From: Triticum aestivum | Taxonomy: Eukaryota > Streptophyta > Magnoliopsida > Poales > Poaceae | Assembly: GCF_018294505.1 (NCBI RefSeq) | Contig: NC_057795.1 | Span: forward strand, 516,973,915 to 517,037,914 | DNA: 64,000 nucleotides | Direction: 5' to 3' | Shown here: piece by piece, positions 23,865 to 35,261 of the stretch | Layout of the letters: each line of letters opens with the position of its first letter | How positions within the stretch are numbered: position 1 is the stretch's first letter | Program-made: the position numbers and the translations under genes | Notes under the pieces: model-generated | Told to the model about the DNA's origin: nothing | The model's input: only the letters and a program-made list of their open reading frames with translations | Database searches by the model: none

Positions 23865-26800
23865 TTAGGTTGCATCTAGCTGTGTTGTGTGTGCAAAGTC
23901 ACTGGTTAGAGTTTCCAACCCAATCATATGCCCATTAATCCTCCTATCTTGTGCGCTTGAAATGTCTGAGCTGGCATTGACACTCTCCGTATTCCGGCAA
24001 GAAGATTTCAGAGATCCAACCATGTCACAAGTATCCATCGCATCAGCCGAAAAATCTAGATGCTTCTCAACGGTTTTCAACACAGCCATTCGCTTTGACC
24101 TTAGTCGATATGTGGGGGAAACATCAAACTTCCCCAAGACAGAAGGCAACTGCTGGTCATCAAGGCGACCCAAGGACAAAAATGATGCAGTTTTAAATGA
24201 ATGTGGGCTATATGTAGTGCAGTTCGCTTTGGGAGTGTCAAAACCATCACTGTTTGCATCAATCTTAAAATCAGTATCTTGAGAAGGCGTTGGTTTATCC
24301 CTTTTCCTTCTCCTGAGTATCGAAGGAGTACCTGGGAAGTTTTCAGCAGCACTTTTCAATATTGATTCCACACTGAGCTGATCGGATTGTATTCCATCAG
24401 TTGGAGAGGGAGTAGCATAGCCAGTGGGCGATTGAAATCCATCCACGCCGTGTTCTGATCCATGATGTCTTGACAAAACTGGGGAACGAACAAGGTCGAT
24501 ATCTTCTAGCTTAGGTATCTGATAACAAAGAGAACCAAAGGACTGAGCCTCTTTTACTAAGGTTGATTCACGTCCAGTGTTATCTATTTCACCATCTGGC
24601 TTAGCTGTTACGGAGTTAATTTCCAGGCCCTTCTCATTCGGCAAATTGATTTGCAGACCCTTCTGACAAACAAAGTTCAATTCCATGTCCTTGTCACGGC
24701 CGGAATTCATTTTCATCCCCATTATTGCTAAAGCAACAGCAGAATCATCAGCTACTGATGCCTGACATGAAGTTACTGGTTGAGCAGTTGGCAGGGAAAG
24801 AGAGAGGAAATCTGAACAGCCCTTGATATTTTTCAAACTACACACCCGTGGACTATGGGTAGGATCAGAGTGATCGACTATTACTGAACTCAAACTGATA
24901 TTTGGCTCTTTATTCAAGTCAATGTAGTTCTCAGCAGGCGGGGCCATTGTGACCTGTTTCAAATCATTATGACTGACATGTACTGGAACTGGAAGGGCAG
25001 CTCCTGTATCATATTCATCTAGCCTTTTTCTCACTGAACTATTCCAATGGTTTTTTATTGAGTTATCTGTCCTGGAGGAATGAAAAAACTTAAATCAGTG
25101 GAAGACGAAATATAAGCAGTTGCGCGCGCAAGTTCCATCCAATGAGGTAATTTAAAGTATTGAAAAATGGAAGAACTTTATGTGCAAGGACCATCACATC
25201 ACGACAAGTACAGTAATACATTCATAAGCTATGCTACAGGTATATAATGTGTACTTCCCTTTTCGCACTCTCCTACAAATTTCAGTCACTGATCATCTAG
25301 CCGCAAAAGGCCTAACTGCCTAACCCACAATATTTGCGCAGAACAGCCAAGTGACAGAACCTCTAACAGTCCGTCCACTAGCAGGTCAATCCTGTATATG
25401 ACAAAAAACATGTCTTTTTCTAACTACTATACTTGGTATAACAAGATAAGCACAAGAAGCCCAGTATCAAATAAAGAGGACAAAAAAGGTTTAATATAAA
25501 CGACATGTGCTGAAATTCATATGTTAGATCCTATAGGTACATGACATCCAAGTCCTCTGTTTTTCCTATTCCTACATATTCTAGTTCGCATGGTCCTAGG
25601 AAGACCTAAACTTCAAAACTAACGACTCAAACTGTTCAAGTCCAAACTAGACTTCGGCCAAAATTTTAGTTGGTGAGATAAGAAAAAAATAATCCTACCA
25701 ATAGTCTCGATGGGGAACAAGCTGCAGCTAAACAGCATGCAAATACACTATGTTTATTGGACCAGCAAGTTATTTGATAGATCTATAAAGCTTTCTGCCG
25801 TTCTCTTATGAGCAATTTGCATACACACTAGGCATGATACACAGACCATCACTTGGCAAGCAAAAGGATTCGGTTAAACTATATGTGCAAACAACGTACT
25901 CCCTCCGTCCCATAATATAAGATATTACATCTGATATGAGAGTAAATCAGATGTAATAATGTCTTATATTATGGGTTGGAGGGAGTATTTTCCAAGAGGA
26001 AGGAATGAAGGATGATGTGAATTAGTACCTTCCAGGAAGGAGTTTTGCAATCTCCGCCCATTTATTACCATGCATACGATGAGCATCAACAAGCACCTGC
26101 TCCTCCTCAAGAGTCCAAGCTTCTTTCCTTATTTGAGGATCCAGATGATTATGCCATCTAAATTATATGAGCAGCATCAAAAGTGAAGTTAGCTGTATAC
26201 TAGGTTATGTATGTAATTTGTTCTGGCGAGCTTATAAATACATCAATCAATTATGCAAGAAACTTTACTACAATTACAGATATTAATATGTGATTAATAT
26301 TCAGCTTAAAATAGCCTGATGTGCAAGAATTTTTATTTGGCCAGAACCAAGTAAATATTCTACTACAGGAGTACATTTACTCATGTACTAATACGAAAGG
26401 TAAGCTAAACTTAAAGCAGCCAGGAAAGAGGGCAGCCGAGATCCACTGTGCTACAGGGATGCAATGCACAGGAGTCTGCACCAGTGGATTTTGGGGACCC
26501 AAAGTTAGGAACTTTTTGGGTTAGCTCTTTTATTGTGAATATGAGGAGCTGGGCTTTATATTTCTGTGGCCATTTTCTAGACACTGCGGAGGACACTGGC
26601 TATTTTCAGAGAAGTTGTCAGGGCAATGTCAAGATATCATGAACTGCTAAATGACTTGAGCAATATTTAGTTACAGTGTCCTGCATATAAATCAAAATCT
26701 GAATCCCTAAAAGCTGTAGTTCCCATTATCTCTGGGACCATTAGAAAACGTAGGTCTCATCTATAAGGTTTTTTTAATGCAGCTCAAAATAGCCAATACC

Positions 26801-29739
26801 CTCAATAAGTGACATCCAGTTTTAATCCCCCAGTCCCCAGAAATATACAGATTTGTTAAATTGTTTTCCACAATTTGTCTTAGGCAAGGAAAATCAACAA
26901 ACTGTTATGAGATGTATGAATATAAGGGTGTGTTGCACAGATCTTTGTCATCATGCATGGCACATCATTAGGTGAATACCTCTCTCGGCATTGTTTACCA
27001 ATACGACCATGCAGTGACCTTGCTATAACGGACCATTTTGTTGGTCCATGCTCCTTTACCTTCTGGATAATGGTCTCATCTTCCTGTAAAAGAACTCAAT
27101 GAGTGCACAGATCACAACATATATATGCAGACTTGGATTTGATGGGAGAAAAACAAACAATATTTGGCGAACCTCTTGGGTCCAAGGTCCTTTTATAAGT
27201 TCAGGGTCAAGAACTTTTTGCCATCTGTGCAGACATTGTACTTCTGTTCTATCAGGGAAAAACTCAGCTGCATACAACACAGATTCTTCTATGAGATTAC
27301 GGTACTTGAAAAAAAACTGTTTCCAGAAGTAAGCACGAAATTTACCCAGGCTAACTTTCCTTGTCAAAGTCCTATAGGGTGCAAATGAGTTCTACCTCGA
27401 ATGTAGAAAATATGAGGAACATATTTATTTATTTCCCCCAGATATGATTCTAACATGCCTCTCAATCTCAACCGCACTATAACCAAATATATTAAATTGT
27501 GAGGCCTGCCTAGCATGAGATATACTCCCTCCATCCAAAAAAGCTGGGAGTATGTATTAAAACCTCCATCAAGTTTTGCAATATATTTTCACAAAGCAAA
27601 GATTAATCAGAAGTTTTGTAGTCTCCCCTTCCCATCTCCAGTAGGGACTTTTTGTGTTATTACTCACAGCCCTGCCGGTGGTTATGAGGGCAAGCACCCT
27701 ATCCTTAGTCCCTGCCTCCCTGGACCTAGACATAACACATCGCTCTCTTCCACCAATCGCAGGTACATTATTAAACATATTTATTGCATGATAAAATAAA
27801 ACCATATAATGAAGGTAAATATTGATGGTTATTGACCCCTAGTTTTCTGGAATTGTTAGATGAACATTGAGAAAAGGATGCAGAGCACAAACAAGAAGCC
27901 AACCTACTCTCTTCCAATTTTTTCCCTTGAAAACAGTAACTGCCTCGCGCAATGTTTCATCCTGCAGCATGAATAAGAAAAACTAGGTAAAAATAAGAAA
28001 GAAAGACCAAAAGGCAATAACAAAGCAAGATAATAGCAGATGCCAGACACCAAACAGTTCAACAGTTGTATTACAGATATACTGAATATATTGGAAATGA
28101 AGCAGAAGTTACTTAAAAGGAATAGTTAGATACTAACCTCTTCAGGTGTCCAGCCACCCTTAGCTCTTCTTACAGGGCCACTTGTTCGCCTGATATTTGT
28201 AGAGTATGATCATTGACATATATAGTAAGCAACTACTCATGTAATGATAAACTGAAGGTGCAAAACAGGGTATCCAGTTGAAAGATGGGCAAGGCAAGAA
28301 TAACCAAGTTTCTGCGACATGACTTCTGGTACCTAAACGCTGACTGTTGCTTTTCTCTCTTAAACACGTTGCTGATCAATAATCAAAGCTACAGAGCCAT
28401 GAGAAAACCTATAACTAGTTCAATATACTACTATTACTATGATGGAAGTTGTTTCATGGAAATTACAATAATAAACATGCTAAGTTTTTATTCTATATTC
28501 TATAATTAGGCAAGCAACTAATGAACTAAGCATGCTACAAGTGTCAGCCAGCATACAGTAAAGACCCTAACAGCCTATTACACCTTCATTGCTGGCACAT
28601 GTTCAAATAATCATAAATTAACTCAAAATGAATTTCTCTTGGATGAACTTTTGTATCCTAAGTATTCATCTTGAAAAGCTGAAATTGGCATGTTCCAGTT
28701 CCAGTGCTGAGGGAACCCAAAAATATATCATTAATTATATTATTATGACATTATATTTCAGCTAACACACCACAAATGCATTTACACATACCAAATCTGC
28801 GAAAATTGACATCAATTGGCAAAACACATAGTGGGTTAACTGAAACATAAAAAGACCAAAACATGTGCACATAATGTCATTAAAACCAATGTAAATCACC
28901 ACTTCCATTCATTCCAAGGATCACTGAGAAGCAACCTTCACTGTGCCTCAACCAAGACAACATACTGATTTCTAAGGCAATAGAAGTTAAGCAAAATTAT
29001 CCAATGGCCCAGCATACTAACTGGCAACTGCACAAGCCAAGCAGCACACTCCCACCAATGAGACTATCTAATCAGAAAAGCAGTACAGTACCTCATAACA
29101 CCCAAACCAAGCAAGTGATGAGATGATAATCACTTAAACCTCATGAAATGTAGTGGCACTCAACGAAATTGCACCTTTCCCTAACAGTCAATTACTAAGC
29201 CCCACACACAGCATGTTCCAATACAGATGATCTCAACACCATGAGTTTCTCGAAATAAAAAATCTGAGACTCATTTCCACATGTTGATGTTAACCCCCCT
29301 TTCCCCCATACGGCCATCACACTGCACACCAGCCATGTTTCCCATCAGAAAAGGCGTCCAGAGATGGGAATTGTATGGAGAACGCAGCGACCTGCTGCGC
29401 CATTTCAGTCACAACCCAACCCCGATTGCATCTGCTAACCGAACGCCCCATAAGAAAACCACCTCTCCTGGGCAAACAGGCCTCCCCCCCCCCCCATACC
29501 CTAGTCAGGTAAGCAACCACTAACCAGCAACACCGAACGACAGAGTCCGAGACAGTCGACGGAGGGCGGTACCTGCGGGTGGAGCCGGAATCGGCGGGGC
29601 TGGGCACCAGCGGCGACGCCCACGCGTGCCCGCCGCCATAGCTCCCTCCCTCGGAAGCCGACGGACTCGACAGCGCCAGATGCTGCCTGCTCTCGGCGCA
29701 CCCGTCCCGCTCCTCCACCTTGACCGCCGCCATACCCAT
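23865..29739 (-). CDS. MYB3R: MYB3R-type three-repeat MYB transcription factor, seven coding exons
   Basis: Exons on the minus strand: 29739-29573, 28189-28138, 27961-27904, 27267-27173, 27083-26980, 26157-26029, 25071-23865. All junctions obey GT-AG and the sum is 1812 nt, 603 residues. The start is fixed by an in-frame TAG immediately before the ATG. Residues about 65-220 hold three MYB repeats, each with three tryptophans: R1 (GGWTPEE, KNWKRVAEFFPDRTEVQCLHRW), R2 (KGPWTQE, TKWSVIARSLHGRIGKQCRERW) and R3 (EAWTLEEE, NKWAEIAKLLPGR, NSIKNHWNS). The long last exon carries the MYB3R-conserved segments FPGTPSILRRRKR and SPTYRLRSKRMAVLK. Members of this nuclear family bind mitosis-specific activator (AACGG core) elements and control G2/M genes such as B-type cyclins; some wheat members are reported to respond to stress. 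Nothing in the frame is broken. It is the only intact host gene here and is hemmed in by retroelement nests on both sides. Confidence 0.93.
25899..25985. mobile_element. Stowaway MITE in MYB3R intron 6
   Basis: 87 bp with nearly perfect terminal inverted repeats (ctccctccgtcccataatat... and ...atattatgggttggagggag), flanked by TA on both sides (25897-25898, 25986-25987). This is the Tc1/Mariner Stowaway signature. The whole element folds into a hairpin and would be transcribed within the intron. Confidence 0.93.
27525..27550. mobile_element. minimal Stowaway remnant in MYB3R intron 3
   Basis: ctccctccatcc and gggag separated by only nine bases, with TA on each side. It looks like a Stowaway that has lost nearly all its interior. 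Too short to be certain. Confidence 0.45.
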
Positions 29740-30370
29740 CTACCGCCGCCGCCACGTCATCCACGCCGCCGCCTGAAGCCAACACAGCGAGATCAGCATC
29801 AGAAACCCCCACGGAAACGCGTCGAGACAACAGAAACGGAAAAACCGAGGGGCGCCGCCGCCGCCGCCGCGCACGAACCAGGTAGGCGCCCCCAGATCGG
29901 TGGGGGGATCGGGAGGATCGAGTCGGGCGGAGACGGCGCGACGCGGGGGGCGGACCGAAACCCTAGGCGGCAGGGGAGGAGGGTGTGGGGTTAAAAGGAT
30001 GGAGCTTTGGCTGCGGCTGGGCGGGTATCTGTCGCGTCGGGGCGCGCCGCGGGGTTCGGTTGTGTGCTGGCAGCACTGCTATACAGACGACAGTACGTAG
30101 ACGATTTATGAACGACAACCCATTCAAGCCATCCATGCAAAGCAAAAGTTGTTTGCAAACCGCTGGATGGACCATCGTGCAAGGGTCGTTCACCCTAAGG
30201 GAGAGGGGAGGAAGGAAGGAAGGATGGAGGCGTCTTTCAAAACCCCTCGCCCGTTGCGTTGAAGGAAAAGGGGGCGACGAGGAGGAGACGGGAATAATTT
30301 ATCGCTCCCTCCCGGGTTCGGCGGTTTCCCGTATCAGCCCCTGACGTTTCGGCGAATTGCTAGGGGCGCC
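29740..30370 (-). promoter_or_regulatory. 5' UTR and proximal promoter region of MYB3R
   Basis: GC-rich sequence upstream of the MYB3R start, with a CCG-triplet run near 29855-29875. On the minus strand gcaacgggc near 30252-30260 contains the AACGG core of mitosis-specific activator elements, and gtttcccg near 30327 resembles an E2F half site. No clear TATA box or transcription start could be fixed. The regulatory reading is inference. Confidence 0.35.
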
Positions 30371-32110
30371 ATTTTTGCTGTTGGTTAGCTTGCTTTGCAC
30401 ACACTAGCTAGCAACTCCATTTCATTTATGTCGCGTGATCCATTTGTACTCGAGGCTGATTTGATTGTTGATTCTCGTTGCATGCAAGTATTAGTATATT
30501 GTTGGTGTTTTTCACCATTGATTTTAGTTTTCCTAAAGTCTAGAGCGCAGCCGTACAAGCAGCATATCAAGAGCTCCTACGCGTATTGATCGGCTGCTCG
30601 GGGTTTACAGGGAGACTCTCGAGTTAGAAATTACGAGAAACATGAAGGAGCGGAACAAAAGACATAAAAGGCAAACTCGGTCTGAAAACTGATCGCTGCG
30701 AAAGAATAGTCTGCGCGTAGTTTCTGGCTTTTCAGCTGCCTTCACGGGGTTGGATGGTCGTAGCTATTGATTATTGTCGATACTTGCCCCATAAAAATCT
30801 TATCTTTCATAATCTTAATTGTTATTGCTCCACATACGACCCTCGTAGTAAATGTGGTCGTGCATATCCTTTGGATGTAGATATGAGATATATTACAAAA
30901 TTTGTTTCAGAAAACGACAAAAAAACAGATATTGTGGTCACACGTCCAACTGATGAAGACCGAAAATGAATGGGCAAGCCCGTGTGTCCTTCCAACAGCA
31001 ATGGTACATCTGCAAATATCTTTTTTGTATGTGTCAGGGTGGGGAGCGGGTTCAGTGGTTAGAGAAAGTATCACACGAAACCCTATCACTCGATGAAAAC
31101 CTAACAATCCATATGCGAATCGTCGGACCAGATACGTGGGTAAGCACCACGTGTCTCTTGTTTTTTCTGTAAAAAGCAAAGAATGGTGGGTGGATAAGCC
31201 AAGGAGCATTGCAGATCCGACGTCCCACATTGTAGTTTCCCGGTTTCTATCGAGAGGACGGCCCAAGGAGCAGTTCGCAAATGCAGAGTGGTGGAAACTC
31301 GGAGCAGTTCGCGATTCCGGGGGACGCGAGGGGGCGAAGCGGGAGGTGACAAAGGGCCTGTGTGATCCGGAAAACGGATCGACGCGAACAAACGGCGAGA
31401 ACGACGCGGGGGGTTCACGGCGGCTGGGCCGGGGCCCGATCCCCTGGCCGTGGGTCGGACAGACAAATGGGTGGTTGGTGAGAGTATCGGTCGGCGTTGC
31501 TTTCCCTTTAACGAACGCGGCTGGCGGCCGTGGTTACCGTTGCGGGCGCGACCGGGTTTGAACCCCTAACGGCCGGCCTAACCTCCGGTGTGGCGCGCTC
31601 GGCCGTCCGATCGTCCGCGGGTCGTCTCTGGCCGTCTGATGGCCGCGGCGCGTGGCTCCTTGCGTTCTAAATCGGTCGGTCAACGGCTGCGTCCGATCCG
31701 CTTCACTGCCAACGTCTCGGTCGGTGGCGTGCTAGTTGTGGCAGATTGTTATGCTAGTTTCTTAATCTGCCTTCCATGGAAGCTAGCAGTATAAAAGTCC
31801 TCATAGGACATAGGGAAAGGGAAAATAATGTTTTTTCAGCCGTTGGAAATATCTATTGTTTGTTCGTTCGTTCGTTCGGTTAGAGAGACACAAAATGGTC
31901 GTATAGTTGGCAGTAGCCTTTTGGTTTGGTTAGCGCCTCCCGTCACTCGGGTCGTTAGGTTGCAAGCTCATCACGGTTCAGTGATGGCTGATAGACACCT
32001 GCTTATGAACAAACCGGGCATCATCTCACTTTGTTTTCTTATTAAGCTATATTTTTTGTTTTGTTTCAGAGACACATCATCCTAGCTTTTGTGGTCTTAG
32101 TATGACTTAA
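30371..32110. other. intergenic sequence upstream of MYB3R
   Basis: No gene supported. 31380-31740 is GC-rich with repeated ggccgtc(c/t)gat strings. A short ttcg tandem repeat lies at 31863-31878. The open frames here have no recognisable domain. Confidence 0.5.
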
Positions 32111-32420
32111 TTTTTTTTAACAAAGTACACAGACGCTCGTACATATGCAGATACGCCCATCTCTATGAACGCACACACGCATATCCTACCCCTATGAATA
32201 CCTCTGAAAGACTGAGCCGACATATCATCTTGAGATTGACGAAGTCGCGGCAAAATGCCTTGGTAGTCAAACGAGAACGTATCCTCCCATTGAATGCACG
32301 TCGGCAGAAGGCCTGAAATAAATTCAGTAAAATAAAATGCAAGCACTGATGTCAAAGTCTATGACTTGAACCTTGCCGGAAATACCAGTGTCCTCCTAAC
32401 CATCCAACTATGGGTTGGTT
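32111..32420 (-). mobile_element. tRNA-related SINE (Au-like)
   Basis: Read on the minus strand it starts near 32420 with an A-box-like tagttggatggttagga and a B-box ggttcaagtc (32363-32372), the internal RNA polymerase III promoter. It continues through a body with atttatttcaggcc and ctcagtctttcagaggt and ends in a run of A (the T run at 32111-32118). The architecture is that of a grass tRNA-derived SINE. The Au name is from memory. Confidence 0.75.
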
Positions 32421-33072
32421 CACAACATGACCTAACTTTTGTTCCGTTGCTTGTGGCTACAAAAGGAAATCAATAGATTTAGATTGATGCCAACCAGATA
32501 TTTAAAACGGCTCTCCGGACCATATGCTCGGCATGTAAATAATAATTCTGCACATACAAAACCTTTTCGAAAAAATGAACGTGTATTTGTTTGTGTATTT
32601 TTGGATGTTCATAAATATTTCAGGTAAAAAAACACAATTATCATGATATATGCTGAAAAAATAGAGTTCCAAAATATGATGTTTTGGAGTTTTTTTTCCC
32701 TATATCAACATATGCCAAGCATTCCTTCCCTTGCCTAGGACTGTTAGGGTAAACTCGTCCCTTCTGGCTCCATCGGCAAGCATGTAGATTTGTCTCCACT
32801 CTATTACTGATGATTGGATTTTTCAATCATTTTTACATGTGCTCAAACCAAATTTATAAGATGTTTCTTAGAAAATCACTTTTATTTTACTCCTAATGAC
32901 TAATAAATGCAAATGGTTGCAAAAAAAAATTTTATTTTGTTCAGTCAAAATCAACCTATATACGGGATATACCGAACGTAAGGATCACAAACATTCAACT
33001 ATGTGTGTACTGGAGCCTCCGTAATAGAAGATGATGTGCGGTACAAACATTCGGTGTTCGTACCGCACGACA
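32421..33072. other. AT-rich intergenic sequence with a short hairpin
   Basis: No gene seen. A perfect 9-bp inverted repeat, gtgcggtac / gtaccgcac, lies at 33036-33044 and 33060-33068 with a 15-base loop, just before the Sirevirus insertion site. Confidence 0.5.
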
Positions 33073-33077
33073 CCTAC
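33073..33077. repeat. target site duplication cctac (left) of the Sirevirus
   Basis: Identical cctac follows the other LTR at 60249-60253. Confidence 0.92.
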
Positions 33078-34774
33078 TGAAAGGATCGATATAGTTGACT
33101 AGAGGGGGGGGGTGAATAGGCAACTAAGAATTTTTAGCTTTTCTTTACCAAATTAAAGTTTGCATCAAAGTAGGTTGTCTAGAAATGCAACTAGGTGAGC
33201 AACCTATATGATGCAACAACAACAAGCACACAAGTAAGTAAGGGAAACAACACAACTAAACTTGCAAAAAGGTACGAGATAACCAAGAGTGGAGCCAGTG
33301 AAGACGAGGATATGTTACCGAAGTTCCTTCCTTTTGAGGGGAAGTACGTCTCCGTTAGGGCGGTGTGGAGGCACAATACTCCCCAAGAAGCCACTAGGAC
33401 CACCGTATTCTCCTCACGCCCTCACACAATGCGAGATGCCGTGATTCCACTATTTGTGCCCTTGAAGGCGGCGACCGAACCTTTACAAACAAGGTTGGGG
33501 CAATCTCCACAACTTAATTGGAGGCTCCCAACGACACCATGAAGCTTCACCACAATGGACTATGGCTCCGCGGTGACCTCAACCGTCTAGGGTGCTCAAA
33601 CACCCAAGAGTAATAAGATCCGCTAGGGATTAGTGGGGGGAATCAAATTTCTCTTGGTGAAAGTGTAGGTCGGGGCCTTCTCAACCAATCCCGAGCAAAT
33701 CAATAAGTTTGATTAGCTAGGGCGAGAGATCGGGCGAAAATGGAGCTTGGAGCAATAATGGAGCTTAGGGTTGGAAGAGGTAGTCAACTAGAGGAAGAAG
33801 ACACCCCTTATATAGTGGAGAGACAAATCCAACCGTTATCCACTAGCCAGCCCGCGACTTGCGGTACTACCGCTCAAGACACGCGGTACTACCGCAAGGG
33901 CTCACGGTACTACGATGGATCGCGGTACTACCGCAGCTACGGCAGGAGCTAGCCCAGGCCTGAACCGCAGTGGCTGAGGCCGGTACTGCCACTAGCGCGG
34001 TACTACCACTCCCCCTTGCGGTACTACCGCAAGGCAGGATTGAACTAGCCTAGGAAGGGGCACGGATGAATAAGAATACATCCATGCCCACTTCCGTTGA
34101 AAATAAACAATGCAAAAAATCCGACACGGTACTACCGCGCAAGGCATGCGGTACTACCGTGCAGGGAGCGGATGTAAAAAAATTACATCCGCCCCTACTT
34201 CCGCTCCTGTTGCCATGCCAGACCAAGACTCACGGTACTACCGCGCGCATGGGGCGGTACTACCGCACAGGACGCGGATGTAAAAAGTTACATCTGCCCC
34301 TACAGCCGCGCGAGCGGCTGAGTTTGGTCCGAGGCCACGGTACTACCGCTACTTGGGAGTGGTACTACCGTGGGCACCTACGGTACTACCACAGGAGCCT
34401 GCGGTACTACCGCTCCTAGGAGCAGTACTACCGCATGCCCTAGAACATCAACACTAGGAATCCTTCTCTTTTGCATATATATGAAGAAAGCGGACAATGC
34501 TCCAAAGTGCAAGGGGAAAGGCAGTGCAGAGGGAGAAAATGTGTACGTGGTGATTCCACCCGAACCTTTCCAACACGGACCCCCTCTTTCCTATGACTCA
34601 AGTCCACCAAAAAGAAACGTAGAAAAACGCCGTCTTCACTAGTCTTCGAGGGGCACCAAACCGTCTTGTGCCTAGTGACAAAATGTCTGAAATACTCAAG
34701 GCATGCGATTAGTCCGCAAACACATTGTCATCAATCACCAAAACACCTTAGGGATAAATAAATATGCCCTTACA
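33078..34774 (-). repeat. 3' LTR of the Sirevirus (left on plus strand)
   Basis: 1697 bp, aligned to 58587-60248. It holds about fifteen copies, some imperfect, of the odd palindrome gcggtactaccgc (6-bp arms around one base) between about 33860 and 34440. Confidence 0.9.
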
Positions 34775-35215
34775 ATCTCCCCCTTTTTGGTGGATTGATG
34801 ACAATACGGGATTTGCACAAGGGAAAAAAATATAGAACATAAGCAAACCCCACATCTCTAAAATATAGACACGCTCCCCCTAGATGTGTGCTATCTAGAA
34901 AAGTGCTTTGGACTGCACAACACGTATACTAGGATCAACACTCCCCCTATATTTTAGAGACAATGCATATCTTTCAACAATAAGCATAACACTAAACAAG
35001 GTAGTAAATATGAGCATAGGATAGATAGCACAATATATCATAGGTTCAATAGGGTACGTTAGAGAGCATATGTCTTACGCCATATGATGGAACAAGTCTC
35101 ACGAGCAAACTAAACCAAAGCAAGCAAGGTTCAACGGAACAAACGCGAGCAAAGCAAACACAAGCACGACACACATGACACGCAAAATCCCTACACTCTC
35201 TCCCCCTTTGGCATC
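34775..35215 (-). other. multiple polypurine tracts of the Sirevirus
   Basis: On the minus strand aaaaagggggagat abuts the LTR (34775-34788). Further gggggag tracts occur near 34876, 34941 and 35203 and again near 37919. Several polypurine tracts downstream of RNase H are a Sirevirus trait; the one touching the LTR would prime plus-strand synthesis. Confidence 0.7.
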
Positions 35216-35261
35216 GAGACGCCAAAAAGGCAGAGAGGACACCTAAAACACAAGGGGTGGC

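Noticed and set aside
23887..24282. Plus-strand ORF inside MYB3R exon 7
   Set aside because: Antisense shadow of the MYB3R reading frame.
31136..31561. 141-residue ORF upstream of MYB3R
   Set aside because: No domain, no splice or start context, GC-rich intergenic composition.
32363..32420. tRNA gene suggested by A- and B-box motifs
   Set aside because: The cloverleaf is not completed and the body and poly(A) end match a SINE.
33860..34440. CRISPR-like array from regularly recurring ggtactacc
   Set aside because: Repeats are short palindromes with irregular spacing in a plant LTR; no CRISPR context is possible here.
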